Both the position numbers and the translations under genes were made by a program. The notes under the pieces were generated by a model, which was not told the DNA's origin, made no database searches, and was given only the letters and a program-made list of their open reading frames with translations. This document shows positions 8,144-15,623 of a stretch of 40,181 nucleotides of DNA, piece by piece; the stretch's first letter is position 1; every line of letters starts with the position of its first letter. The stretch comes from Synergistaceae bacterium (GTDB lineage: Bacteria; Synergistota; Synergistia; Synergistales; Aminobacteriaceae): assembly GCA_012521675.1 (NCBI GenBank), contig JAAYLU010000069.1:1-40181 (forward strand), given 5' to 3'.

Positions 8144-9881
8144 CCAGCGCTCTCTCATCAACCGCAGGCTCCTCTGCTGGAGATGGTTTCTACTCTTCAT
8201 ACTCCTCGTCCTAGTGGGATGGCTGTACTATTTCCAGATCGTGAAAGTCGACACCTACGTCCGCCTGGGCGCCAACAACAGGCTCAGGTTCATCCGCTAC
8301 GCGCCCATAAGGGGCGAGATAGTCGACCGCAACGGGGTCCCGGTTGCCGCGAACGTAACGACATTCGACATAATGGGCTACCCGCTGGACATAGAGAAGG
8401 ACGGTATGATAGAAAGGCTGTCCCTTCTGCTGATGCGCCACGGCATCCCCCTGACGGACCGGGACCTTTACAAGGAGATCAAACGGCAGTCGTGGGCCCC
8501 TTACAGGGTGGTCAGGGTGGTGTCGGGCATCACCCTCGCCCAGATGGCGGAGCTGGTTGCCGACCCGGAGTTCCCCAGGCAGCTCTTCCCCATCCCCGTG
8601 CTTAGGAGGACTTATCCGGCCGGGGGGGTCGCCGCGAACGTGACCGGGTTCGTCGGCGAGATCAGCGAGAGCGAGCTTCGCCTGCTGGAGAGCAAGGGGT
8701 ACGTAGGTGGGGACCATATAGGAAAGTCGGGCATAGAGAAGCAGTACGAGGAGATACTTCGCGGAAAGCCGGGTGGGGAGTCCGTGGAGGTCGACTCCAA
8801 GGGGCGCAAGATCAGGAGGATCGACTCCTACCTCGCCGGGCGCGGAGAGGACCTTAAACTCACGCTCGACCTCGGTGCCCAGAGGCTCGCGACCGAACTG
8901 CTGAAGGACAGGCGCGGGGCGATGGTGGTGATGGACGTCCATGACGGGGACGTGCTGGTGCTGGTCTCCTCCCCGTCCTACGACAACAACCCCCTCTCGT
9001 GGGGAGTGTCGTCCACCGAGTGGAACGCCCTGCTCAACGACTCTCAGAAGCCCATGCTCGATAGGAGTATAGCAGGTCTGTATCCGCCAGCGTCGACCTT
9101 CAAGGCGCTCGTGGGGCTTGCGGCCCTGGCCGAGAAGGAGGTCTCCTCCTCCACTCTCTTCTCCTGCAGCGGCGCATTTCCCCTGGGGAACAGGGTCTTC
9201 CGCTGCTGGAGGCGGACGGGGCACGGGAGGATGAACCTGGTGACCGCGCTTCAGTATTCGTGCGACATATACTTCTACCAGGTGGGCCTTAAGGTCGGGA
9301 TAACAAAACTGCTGAAATGGGCCGACATGCTGGGGCTTGGAAAGCCCACCGGGATCGACCTCCCGGGCGAGGCGTCCGGCGTGATCGCAGGCCCGGAGTG
9401 GAAGAAGGCGCGCCTGAAAGAGTCATGGTACAAGGGAGACACGGTGAACTACTCCATAGGACAGGGCTTTCTGCTGACGACCCCGCTGCAGCTGGCCACC
9501 CTGTACGCCGCCATCGCCAACGGCGGCAAGGTGGTCCGACCGAGGCTGGCGGAGAGGGCGCCGAAGCAGTCGGTTGACCTGAACATAGACCAGGAGCACC
9601 TAAAGATAATCCGCAAGGGGCTGGACTTCGTAGTCCGAAGGGGCACGGCCCAGCGGGCGGGGAGCTTCGGGATAACGGTGGCCGGAAAGACCGGCACCGC
9701 GCAGAATGCCCACGGGGCGGACCACGCTCTCTTCGTCGGGTACGCGCCGATGGACGACCCGAAATACGTGGGCGTGGCTATGCTGGAGGCGGGGCTTCAC
9801 GGAGGGTCGGTGGCCTCACCCATGGTGGGAGAGATGCTCTCCTATCTCCTGGTTCCTTCGTCCAGGGTTAAGCAGCCCTGA
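8136..9881 (+). CDS. mrdA: Penicillin-binding protein 2, elongation-specific transpeptidase
   Basis: A class B penicillin-binding protein that cross-links peptidoglycan during side-wall growth, working with RodA. The 581-residue product has an N-terminal cytoplasmic tail and one membrane anchor (about 15-34), a dimerisation/pedestal domain beginning near IRGEIVDRNG (58-67), and the transpeptidase domain with the active-site STFK (320-323), SCD (375-377) and KTG (518-520). The S-C-D form of the SxN motif is common in PBP2. The start overlaps the mreD stop by 8 bases. RodA, its glycosyltransferase partner, lies about 2 kb downstream, separated by minCDE. Confidence 0.95.
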   Translation: MSDQRSLINRRLLCWRWFLLFILLVLVGWLYYFQIVKVDTYVRLGANNRLRFIRYAPIRGEIVDRNGVPVAANVTTFDIMGYPLDIEKDGMIERLSLLLMRHGIPLTDRDLYKEIKRQSWAPYRVVRVVSGITLAQMAELVADPEFPRQLFPIPVLRRTYPAGGVAANVTGFVGEISESELRLLESKGYVGGDHIGKSGIEKQYEEILRGKPGGESVEVDSKGRKIRRIDSYLAGRGEDLKLTLDLGAQRLATELLKDRRGAMVVMDVHDGDVLVLVSSPSYDNNPLSWGVSSTEWNALLNDSQKPMLDRSIAGLYPPASTFKALVGLAALAEKEVSSSTLFSCSGAFPLGNRVFRCWRRTGHGRMNLVTALQYSCDIYFYQVGLKVGITKLLKWADMLGLGKPTGIDLPGEASGVIAGPEWKKARLKESWYKGDTVNYSIGQGFLLTTPLQLATLYAAIANGGKVVRPRLAERAPKQSVDLNIDQEHLKIIRKGLDFVVRRGTAQRAGSFGITVAGKTGTAQNAHGADHALFVGYAPMDDPKYVGVAMLEAGLHGGSVASPMVGEMLSYLLVPSSRVKQP

Positions 9882-9937
9882 GTTCTCTATTGACCGGGGC
9901 GTTTTGTACCTTTTTTCTACCAGCGGTCAGTTGCCGT

Positions 9938-9943
9938 TATAAT
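9938..9943 (+). promoter_or_regulatory. Candidate -10 box upstream of minC
   Basis: A perfect TATAAT lies 22 bases before the chosen minC start, in the 84-base gap after mrdA, one of the wider gaps in this part of the gene string. No good -35 is present at 16-18 bases (the region reads TTTTTTCTAC), and TTGTAC at 9904 and TTGACC at 9890 are too far away. It may be a weak or activator-dependent promoter for minCDE-rodA, or chance. Confidence 0.35.
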
Positions 9944-9965
9944 GACTTCCGGAGGAGGAGATCGA

Positions 9966-10679
9966 GTGACGGAAAACATGCAATCCCTTGAGGGCCGGAA
10001 CGGCTCGCCGGAAAGGGAAGAACGGTCCGGGATCGTGCTGAAGGGCGCGGGATACGGGGTCCGCATGATCCTGCCCGAGGAGATGTCCGACGAAGAGCTG
10101 TTCGATGAGCTTCTCCGCTTCTCCGGGGACGCCGCGCGCCTTGCCCGCGACATAGGAGTGGTCCTGGACCTGCAGGGGAGAAGCCTCGGACGTCCCTTTT
10201 TACTGAGGCTTCTATCCGAGTTCGTCTGGACGGGGGAGATCCGCGTCCTCTCATGGATGTCGTACAACGCCGATACGCTCGATCTTCTCAGGGCCTCCGG
10301 CTTCATCACCGAGGAGCCGGGGTCTGAGAGGCCCGAGCGCAGGACGGTCGGCACCGGGTCCTTGGTGCTGATGCAGTCGCTCAGGTCGGGCCAGAGGGTG
10401 GAGCACGACGGAGACGTGGTGCTCCTCGGGCATATGAACGAGGGGGCGGAGATCTGCTCCTCGGGCAACGTCTTCGTCCGCGGCAGGCTGAAAGGAGTGG
10501 TTCACGCGGGAATGCACGGAGGCCAGTTCTGCATCTCGGCAGGCCAGTTCGAGGCCAAGCAGCTTCGCCTCGGCGGAAAACTCTGCTCCACTCTGGGCAG
10601 CGACATGGAGTGGTGGGGCAAGTCCGTGGTCATCAGTCTTGAAAATGACTCCCTCGTAGTGAGGGAGCTGAAGTTATAA
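9966..10679 (+). CDS. minC: Septum site-determining protein MinC
   Basis: MinC inhibits FtsZ ring assembly away from mid-cell and is recruited to the membrane by MinD. The 237-residue product has a variable N-terminal FtsZ-inhibiting domain and the characteristic C-terminal beta-helix (about 130-230), visible as SGQRVEHDGDVVLLG, then GNVFVRGRLKGVVHAG and GGQFCISAGQFEAKQLRLG. I place the start at GTG 9966 because a very strong GGAGGAGGAG (9951-9960) ends 5 bases before it. The in-frame ATG at 9942 lies upstream of that ribosome binding site and overlaps a TATAAT, so it is unlikely to be used. minD and minE follow. Confidence 0.93.
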   Translation: MTENMQSLEGRNGSPEREERSGIVLKGAGYGVRMILPEEMSDEELFDELLRFSGDAARLARDIGVVLDLQGRSLGRPFLLRLLSEFVWTGEIRVLSWMSYNADTLDLLRASGFITEEPGSERPERRTVGTGSLVLMQSLRSGQRVEHDGDVVLLGHMNEGAEICSSGNVFVRGRLKGVVHAGMHGGQFCISAGQFEAKQLRLGGKLCSTLGSDMEWWGKSVVISLENDSLVVRELKL

Positions 10680-10688
10680 CATCCGGGA

Positions 10689-10707
10689 TTCGCCCGTGCG
10701 GGGCGAA
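10689..10707 (+). other. Short hairpin before minD
   Basis: A perfect 7-bp stem (TTCGCCC/GGGCGAA) with a 5-base loop sits between minC and the minD ribosome binding site. No T-run follows, so it is not an intrinsic terminator. It could affect mRNA stability or minD translation, or be fortuitous in GC-rich DNA. Confidence 0.35.
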
Positions 10708-10731
10708 AGAGATGGAAGGGGAGATCTGGCT

Positions 10732-11538
10732 GTGGATTCTCGTGTAATCGTAATAACCTCCGGAAAGGGAGGGGTGGGCAAGACCACCGCGACGTCCAAT
10801 CTTTCGGTGGCCTTGGCTCGGTCCGGCCACAGGGTGGTGGCGGTCGACGGGGACATCGGACTCAGGAACCTCGACGTGGTAATGGGGTTGGAGAACAGGG
10901 TCGTCTATAACTTCATCGACGTCATGGAGGGCAACTGCCGATTGAACCAGGCCCTCGTCAGGGACAAGCGAGTCGACAACCTCTTCCTCCTCCCGGCCGC
11001 GCAGACGCGCACCAAGGACGCCGTCTCGGCGGAGCAGATGGAGCAGCTCTGCGATCTCCTCAGGGACGAGTTCGAGTACGTGCTGATCGACAGCCCGGCG
11101 GGCATAGAGAGCGGCTTCCGCAACGCGGTGGCCGGGGCTGACGAGGCCATAGTCATAGCGACGCCCGAGGTCTCATCGGTCCGGGACGCGGACAGAATCA
11201 TCGGCCTGCTTGAGTCCATGGGCAAGGCCCCCATACGCCTTGTCGTAAACAGGCTGAGGGCCAACATGGTGCTGGAGGGAGAGATGCTTGACGTGACCGA
11301 CGTGCTGGACATCCTCGCCATAGGCCTTGTCGGGGTCGTCCCGGAGGACGACAGCGTCGTCAAGTCGGCCAACCGGGGCGAACCGCTCACCTTTTCGGAC
11401 AGCTCGCCCGCTGCCAAAGCCTTCCAGAGGATAGCGGCGCGTCTCACAGGACAGGAGATCCCCTTCCCGAAGTTCGAGGAGGAGAGCGGCAGGGGCCTGT
11501 TGGCCGGAATACGAAGGTTCTTCGGGATGAAAGACTGA
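10732..11538 (+). CDS. minD: Septum site-determining ATPase MinD
   Basis: MinD is a deviant-Walker ATPase that binds the membrane as an ATP dimer, carries MinC and oscillates or polarises with MinE. The 268-residue protein has the deviant Walker A GKGGVGKTT (11-19), the VDGDIGLRNLD switch region (38-48) and a C-terminal amphipathic membrane-targeting helix (LLAGIRRFFGMKD). The frame runs upstream to 10696, but GTG 10732 gives the canonical MDSRVIVITSGKGGVGKTT start, with AAGGGGAG 8 bases ahead. minE begins 19 bases after the stop. Confidence 0.97.
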   Translation: MDSRVIVITSGKGGVGKTTATSNLSVALARSGHRVVAVDGDIGLRNLDVVMGLENRVVYNFIDVMEGNCRLNQALVRDKRVDNLFLLPAAQTRTKDAVSAEQMEQLCDLLRDEFEYVLIDSPAGIESGFRNAVAGADEAIVIATPEVSSVRDADRIIGLLESMGKAPIRLVVNRLRANMVLEGEMLDVTDVLDILAIGLVGVVPEDDSVVKSANRGEPLTFSDSSPAAKAFQRIAARLTGQEIPFPKFEEESGRGLLAGIRRFFGMKD

Positions 11539-11557
11539 CGGAAAAGAGGTATTCATT

Positions 11558-11842
11558 ATGGGCTTCTTCAAGAAACTATTCGGCTCGACAGGCTCGAAAT
11601 CAATAGCGAAAGAGCGGCTCCAGATAGTACTGATCCATGACAGGTCGGACATCTCGCCCGAGATGCTGGATGGGCTTCGCAGGGACATGATCGCCGTGAT
11701 AACCAGGTACATGGACATCGACACATCGCGCATAGAGATGGACTTCGACAGGGCGGACAGGTCTGTGGCCTTCGTCGCCAACATCCCTGTCATCAGGATA
11801 AAGCGCGGCGTCGTGCCGGCGAGGAACGGGGAGCTGCTGTAA
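11558..11842 (+). CDS. minE: Cell division topological specificity factor MinE
   Basis: MinE stimulates MinD ATPase and displaces MinC, restricting division to mid-cell. The 94-residue product matches the family: an N-terminal amphipathic membrane-binding segment (MGFFKKLFGS), the anti-MinCD helix region (AKERLQIVLIHDRSDISPE) and a C-terminal topological specificity domain rich in beta structure (VAFVANIPVIRIKRG). Its presence shows that this organism uses an E. coli-like MinCDE system rather than MinCD with DivIVA alone. AAAGAGG lies upstream of the ATG. Confidence 0.96.
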   Translation: MGFFKKLFGSTGSKSIAKERLQIVLIHDRSDISPEMLDGLRRDMIAVITRYMDIDTSRIEMDFDRADRSVAFVANIPVIRIKRGVVPARNGELL

Positions 11843-11894
11843 ATCGGTCGGCGAAGGCGGACCGCTATTTAACAAGTATTGACCGGGGGAGATC

Positions 11895-13004
11895 ATGGAG
11901 GAGAACATTCGCACTTTCCACGAGAAGCTGACCGGGCTGGACAAGATCCAGCTCATCCCGGCGGTGGTGCTCTTCTGCCTCGGAGTGGTATCCATCTTCA
12001 GTGCGGGCGCCGGGTTCGAGGGCAAGGGTAGCTCTTTCGCCGCGAGACAGCTTGTATGGGGTATTCTCTCGGTCGGCGCTTTTCTGATCACGGTAAAGAT
12101 AGGTCACGAGCTCTTTCTTCAGAAGGCGTACCTTCTTTACGGGGTATCCATCGCGGTGCTGCTGGTCATGATGGTCGTCGGGCTGAGCGTGAAGGGCTCT
12201 CAGCGCTGGATCGACCTCGGCCTCTTTCGCTTTCAGCCAGTGGAGTTCGTGAAGATATCCCTAGTCCTGCTGCTTGGAAAACACCTGTGCAGATACCCTC
12301 CAAAGACTTTCCCCTCCTTCCTCGGGGGATTGCTGTTGCCCGGATTGTCGGTGGTACTGGTCCTGCTGCAACCGGACGCGGGCAGTGCGATCGTGTGCTC
12401 GGTGATAATCTTTGTCGCGGTAGTCGTGGCCGGCGCACCTGCTCGTTATCCCGCGGGATTGATGCTCTCCTTGCCGATGCTTTTGCCCGTCGCCTGGCGC
12501 TTTCTGAAGGATTACCAGAAGGCCAGGATCCTCGTATTCCTGGACCCGTGGAGCGATCCGCTGGGCGCGGGGTACAACGCCATCCAGTCGCGCATCGCCG
12601 TCGGATCCGGAGGCCTGTTCGGCGCCGGGTTCATGGGAGGGGCGCAGAGCAAGCTGCGCTTCCTTCCGGAGCCTCACACCGACTTCATATTCGGCGTCTT
12701 CTCAGAGGAGTTCGGCTTCGTCGGTGCATTGATCCTGCTTCTGCTCTTCGGCCTGATCTTCTGGCGGCTGGTGGACGCGGGGCTTCGTACCAAGGACCTG
12801 CGCGCCAAGGTGATGATCGCGGGCATCTCCGCCTGGCTCTGGTTTCAAGTGGTGCAGAGCGTGGGGATGAGCATGGGGCTGCTGCCGATCACCGGCCTGC
12901 CCCTGCCCTTTGTAAGTTACGGAGGCAGCTCCCTTCTCTCGTTCTCCATGGCGCTTGGCCTTGCCCAGAGCGTTTACATATCAACCTTAAAACAATATAA
13001 ATAA
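11895..13004 (+). CDS. rodA: SEDS-family peptidoglycan glycosyltransferase RodA
   Basis: RodA polymerises lipid II into glycan strands together with PBP2 in the elongasome. The 369-residue protein is strongly hydrophobic with about ten membrane segments. It carries the SEDS landmarks SQRWIDLG with RFQPVEF (102-118), QPDAGSA (159-165), the essential acidic residue D263 in HTDFIFGVFSEEFGF, and GLPLPFVSYGGSS near the C-terminus. FtsW is the main alternative, but the neighbouring mreBCD and mrdA genes favour RodA. GGGGGAGATC precedes the ATG. A promoter-like sequence lies in its last codons. Confidence 0.93.
   Translation: MEENIRTFHEKLTGLDKIQLIPAVVLFCLGVVSIFSAGAGFEGKGSSFAARQLVWGILSVGAFLITVKIGHELFLQKAYLLYGVSIAVLLVMMVVGLSVKGSQRWIDLGLFRFQPVEFVKISLVLLLGKHLCRYPPKTFPSFLGGLLLPGLSVVLVLLQPDAGSAIVCSVIIFVAVVVAGAPARYPAGLMLSLPMLLPVAWRFLKDYQKARILVFLDPWSDPLGAGYNAIQSRIAVGSGGLFGAGFMGGAQSKLRFLPEPHTDFIFGVFSEEFGFVGALILLLLFGLIFWRLVDAGLRTKDLRAKVMIAGISAWLWFQVVQSVGMSMGLLPITGLPLPFVSYGGSSLLSFSMALGLAQSVYISTLKQYK
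12973..13001 (+). promoter_or_regulatory. Sigma-70-type promoter inside the 3' end of rodA
   Basis: TTTACA (12973-12978) and TATAAA (12996-13001) are separated by exactly 17 bases and sit in an unusually AT-rich patch spanning the last rodA codons. Each hexamer matches the consensus at five of six positions. Transcription would begin near 13008, about 40 bases before the radical SAM gene, so this is likely the promoter for the radical SAM-DUF2344-rng-smc string. Confidence 0.65.
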
Positions 13005-13048
13005 TTATGTGCATATAACTGAAAAAAGACAGGAGGTGTCGGCTGCGC

Positions 13049-14962
13049 ATGAGCTTCCCGATTGAGCGCAAAGGTTTCGGACCGCGCCCGGAAGCCTGCC
13101 GGGCTTTCGACCTGGAGTACGACGACGAAATGTGGCCGCTCCTCGCCGATATAAAACGCTCTTCCCGGTATGCGGGGTGCGAATACGGACAGATCCCCGC
13201 GAAAGACGGCGAAGCGGTCCGCTTTTGTCTCGCCTTCCCGGATGTCTACGAGATAGGCATGAGCTATCTCGGCTTCCAGATCCTCTACTACCTGTTGAAA
13301 GGCCTTGAGCATTCAGACGCGGACAGGGTCTACTGTCCCTGGACCGACCTAGAGGAAAAGATCAGACTCTCCGGAGGCACTCTCGCCTCGATCGAGGGTG
13401 GCGTACCGTTGAACCGCTTCGACGTGGTGGGATTCACCCTTCAGTACGAGCTGAGCTACAGCAATATACTCACGATGCTCGACCTCGGGCGCATACCGAT
13501 CCTGTCGGCCGACAGGGGAGACGACGACCCGTTGGTCGCAGCCGGTGGAGTCGGGGCGTTCGCCCCCGAGCCGCTGGCGCCCTTCATCGACTTCTTCTGC
13601 GTAGGAGACGGAGAGGTGCTGTTGCCTAAGGTGACAGACGTCCTGTTCAAGGCCAGGGGGCGCTCGCGGGAGTATAAGCTAGCCTCTCTCGCCGGGATCG
13701 GGGGGATCTACGTCCCCTCCCTTGTGGAGTGTGAGTACGGCCCTGGCGGAGTCTCATTCCGCCCGCGGCGAGGCGGCGGCCTGTCCCTTCCCGTCCGTCG
13801 CGCCTCGGTCGAGTCCATGGACGAAGCCTTCCTGCCGGAGATGCTCCTGGTGCCGTCAGCCGGGATAGTCCACGACAGGGTAACGGTCGAGATCTTTCGC
13901 GGATGCGCCAGGGGATGCAGGTTCTGCCAGGCGGGCATGGTCGGTAGACCCGTGAGAGAGCGCTCCCCCGGGCCGCTAGCCGACAGGATCGTCTCTCTTG
14001 TCGACAGGACCGGGTGGGAGGAGGTCGGCCTTCTGTCGTTGGCGTCATGCGACTATTCGGGCATAGAGGAGCTTGTCGAACGCCTGTCGCCGGAGCTGGA
14101 GTCGCGCAACGTCAAGCTCGGCCTGCCCAGCCTGCGGATGGACGCCTTCTCGGTGAATTTGGCCGCCGGTATGGGCGGGATGCGCAGGGGGGGCATAACC
14201 TTCGCGCCCGAGGCGGGAACCCAGCGCCTGCGCGACGTGATCAACAAGGGGGTCACGGAGGAGGACTTCGAGTCGGCCCTGCGCACTGCCTTCAGCCGCG
14301 GCTGGGACAGGGTGAAGCTCTACTTCATGATGGGCCTGCCCACGGAGATCTACGATGACCTGGACGGAATAGTCCGCCTCTCGCGGCTGGCATACTCCAT
14401 CGGGCGCGAGTATAAAAAAAGAACACAGGTGGCCGTCTCATTGGCCGGATTCGTCCCCAAGCCGCACACTCCCTTCCAGTGGGAGGAGCAGCTCCCCGTC
14501 GAGGAGCTGCGAGAGAGAGGCAGGCACGTCAAGAATAGCCTCTCCGAGGGGAGGAGAAGGATAACCCTGAAGTATCACGAACCGGAGCAGACCTTCCTGG
14601 AGGGAGTCTTTGCCCGTGGGGACAGGCGGCTCGCCCCGGTGCTGCTTGAGGCTTGGAGGGCGGGCGCGCGTTTCGACGGATGGAGCGAGAGCTTCTCCCT
14701 CCCCACGTGGATGGAGGCCTTTGACCAGGCCGGTGTCGACCCGTACTGGTACGTCTCGCGCGACAGGCCCGAGGACGAGGGGCTGCCGTGGGATCACATA
14801 CACGCGGGGGTGGACAGGGACTTCCTGTGGAGAGAGCGCCTCCGCTCACGACAGGGGATTCTTTCCCCGGACTGCCGCGTCGACGGCGAATGTTCGTACG
14901 CCGGTGAGAACTGCCAATTCTGCGGAGCGTGCTTCCGTCCCGCCGGAGCGAGCGATGGCTAG
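13049..14962 (+). CDS. Radical SAM protein of the TIGR03960 family
   Basis: A 637-residue radical SAM enzyme. The N-terminal part (about 55-200) resembles a B12-binding-like fold (AFPDVYEIGMSYLGFQILY), and the radical SAM core begins with the cluster motif C286-x3-C290-x2-C293. The C-terminus has a further cysteine cluster at 609, 615, 622, 625 and 628 that could bind an auxiliary iron-sulfur cluster or zinc. The reaction is unknown. In many bacteria this family sits next to a DUF2344 protein and rng, exactly as here, suggesting a role linked to RNA or ribosome maturation (inference). AGGAGGTG (13031-13038) precedes the ATG at a rather long spacing of about 11 bases. Confidence 0.88.
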   Translation: MSFPIERKGFGPRPEACRAFDLEYDDEMWPLLADIKRSSRYAGCEYGQIPAKDGEAVRFCLAFPDVYEIGMSYLGFQILYYLLKGLEHSDADRVYCPWTDLEEKIRLSGGTLASIEGGVPLNRFDVVGFTLQYELSYSNILTMLDLGRIPILSADRGDDDPLVAAGGVGAFAPEPLAPFIDFFCVGDGEVLLPKVTDVLFKARGRSREYKLASLAGIGGIYVPSLVECEYGPGGVSFRPRRGGGLSLPVRRASVESMDEAFLPEMLLVPSAGIVHDRVTVEIFRGCARGCRFCQAGMVGRPVRERSPGPLADRIVSLVDRTGWEEVGLLSLASCDYSGIEELVERLSPELESRNVKLGLPSLRMDAFSVNLAAGMGGMRRGGITFAPEAGTQRLRDVINKGVTEEDFESALRTAFSRGWDRVKLYFMMGLPTEIYDDLDGIVRLSRLAYSIGREYKKRTQVAVSLAGFVPKPHTPFQWEEQLPVEELRERGRHVKNSLSEGRRRITLKYHEPEQTFLEGVFARGDRRLAPVLLEAWRAGARFDGWSESFSLPTWMEAFDQAGVDPYWYVSRDRPEDEGLPWDHIHAGVDRDFLWRERLRSRQGILSPDCRVDGECSYAGENCQFCGACFRPAGASDG

Positions 14963-15623
14963 GCTTCGCCTGACATACGCCAAGAGGGGCAGGGCATGCT
15001 TCATACCTCATATCGCGATTCCGAGCGTATTCTCCAGGAGCGGACGAAGGGCCGGGGTCGAGTTCGAGCTCTCAGAGGGCTTCTCGCCTCGTCCGAGGAT
15101 AAGCCTCGGGCCGGAGCTCCCCGTGGGAGTGCCTGCTCTCTGCGAACCGCTCGAGGTCCGGGTCAGGGCATTCTCGGACTATCTGATGCGCTCCTGGGAC
15201 GATGCCCTGCCCCCCGGTTTCTTCTTCACCGGGTACCGATTCGTCCCCGAGAAGGACAGGGACGAGGCAAGGGCGCTGAGCAAACTGTGCGAGGCGTCGT
15301 CCTACATCCTGGGCCTCAGGGGGCCCGACCGCACCCCTCTCGCCGCGGCCCTGGAGGAAATGATGGAGGAGGGCGTCGTTCTGAACTTCCATGAGGCGGG
15401 GCGGGGGCTCTGCCGCTGCATCGTGGAGAGGCCGTCCGAGAGAGGCCCCGGGCTTCTCGTGAAGGAACTGCGGATAAGAGGTATCATAGAGGGGTGGCCT
15501 GAAATTTTCATTTTTCGCGAAGCTGTGGGAAGGCTGAGGGCCGGCAGTGTAACGCCGCTTACGCCCTCTGTCTTCTCTGTTGATTTTCTTCAAAGGGGGG
15601 GTCCGTTTGCTGAACAACTCTGA
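14955..15623 (+). CDS. DUF2344/TIGR03936 radical SAM-linked protein
   Basis: A 222-residue protein that begins MARLRLTYAKRGRACFIPHI and contains LSEGFSPRPRISLGPELPVGV, the signature of the DUF2344 family, which is found either fused to or just downstream of TIGR03960 radical SAM enzymes. It has no obvious catalytic motif; a substrate- or RNA-presenting partner role is plausible but unproven. The frame is open far upstream, but the ATG at 14955 has a GGAG before it and overlaps the radical SAM stop by 8 bases, matching the family's usual N-terminus. Tight coupling to its partner enzyme is therefore likely. Confidence 0.88.
   Translation: MARLRLTYAKRGRACFIPHIAIPSVFSRSGRRAGVEFELSEGFSPRPRISLGPELPVGVPALCEPLEVRVRAFSDYLMRSWDDALPPGFFFTGYRFVPEKDRDEARALSKLCEASSYILGLRGPDRTPLAAALEEMMEEGVVLNFHEAGRGLCRCIVERPSERGPGLLVKELRIRGIIEGWPEIFIFREAVGRLRAGSVTPLTPSVFSVDFLQRGGPFAEQL

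Noticed and set aside
9888-11888. The 12-mer TATTGACCGGGG occurring before minC (9888-9899) and before rodA (11877-11888)
   Set aside because: Chance 12-base repeats are expected in tens of pairs in a 40-kb window, and no matching -10 box follows at either site.
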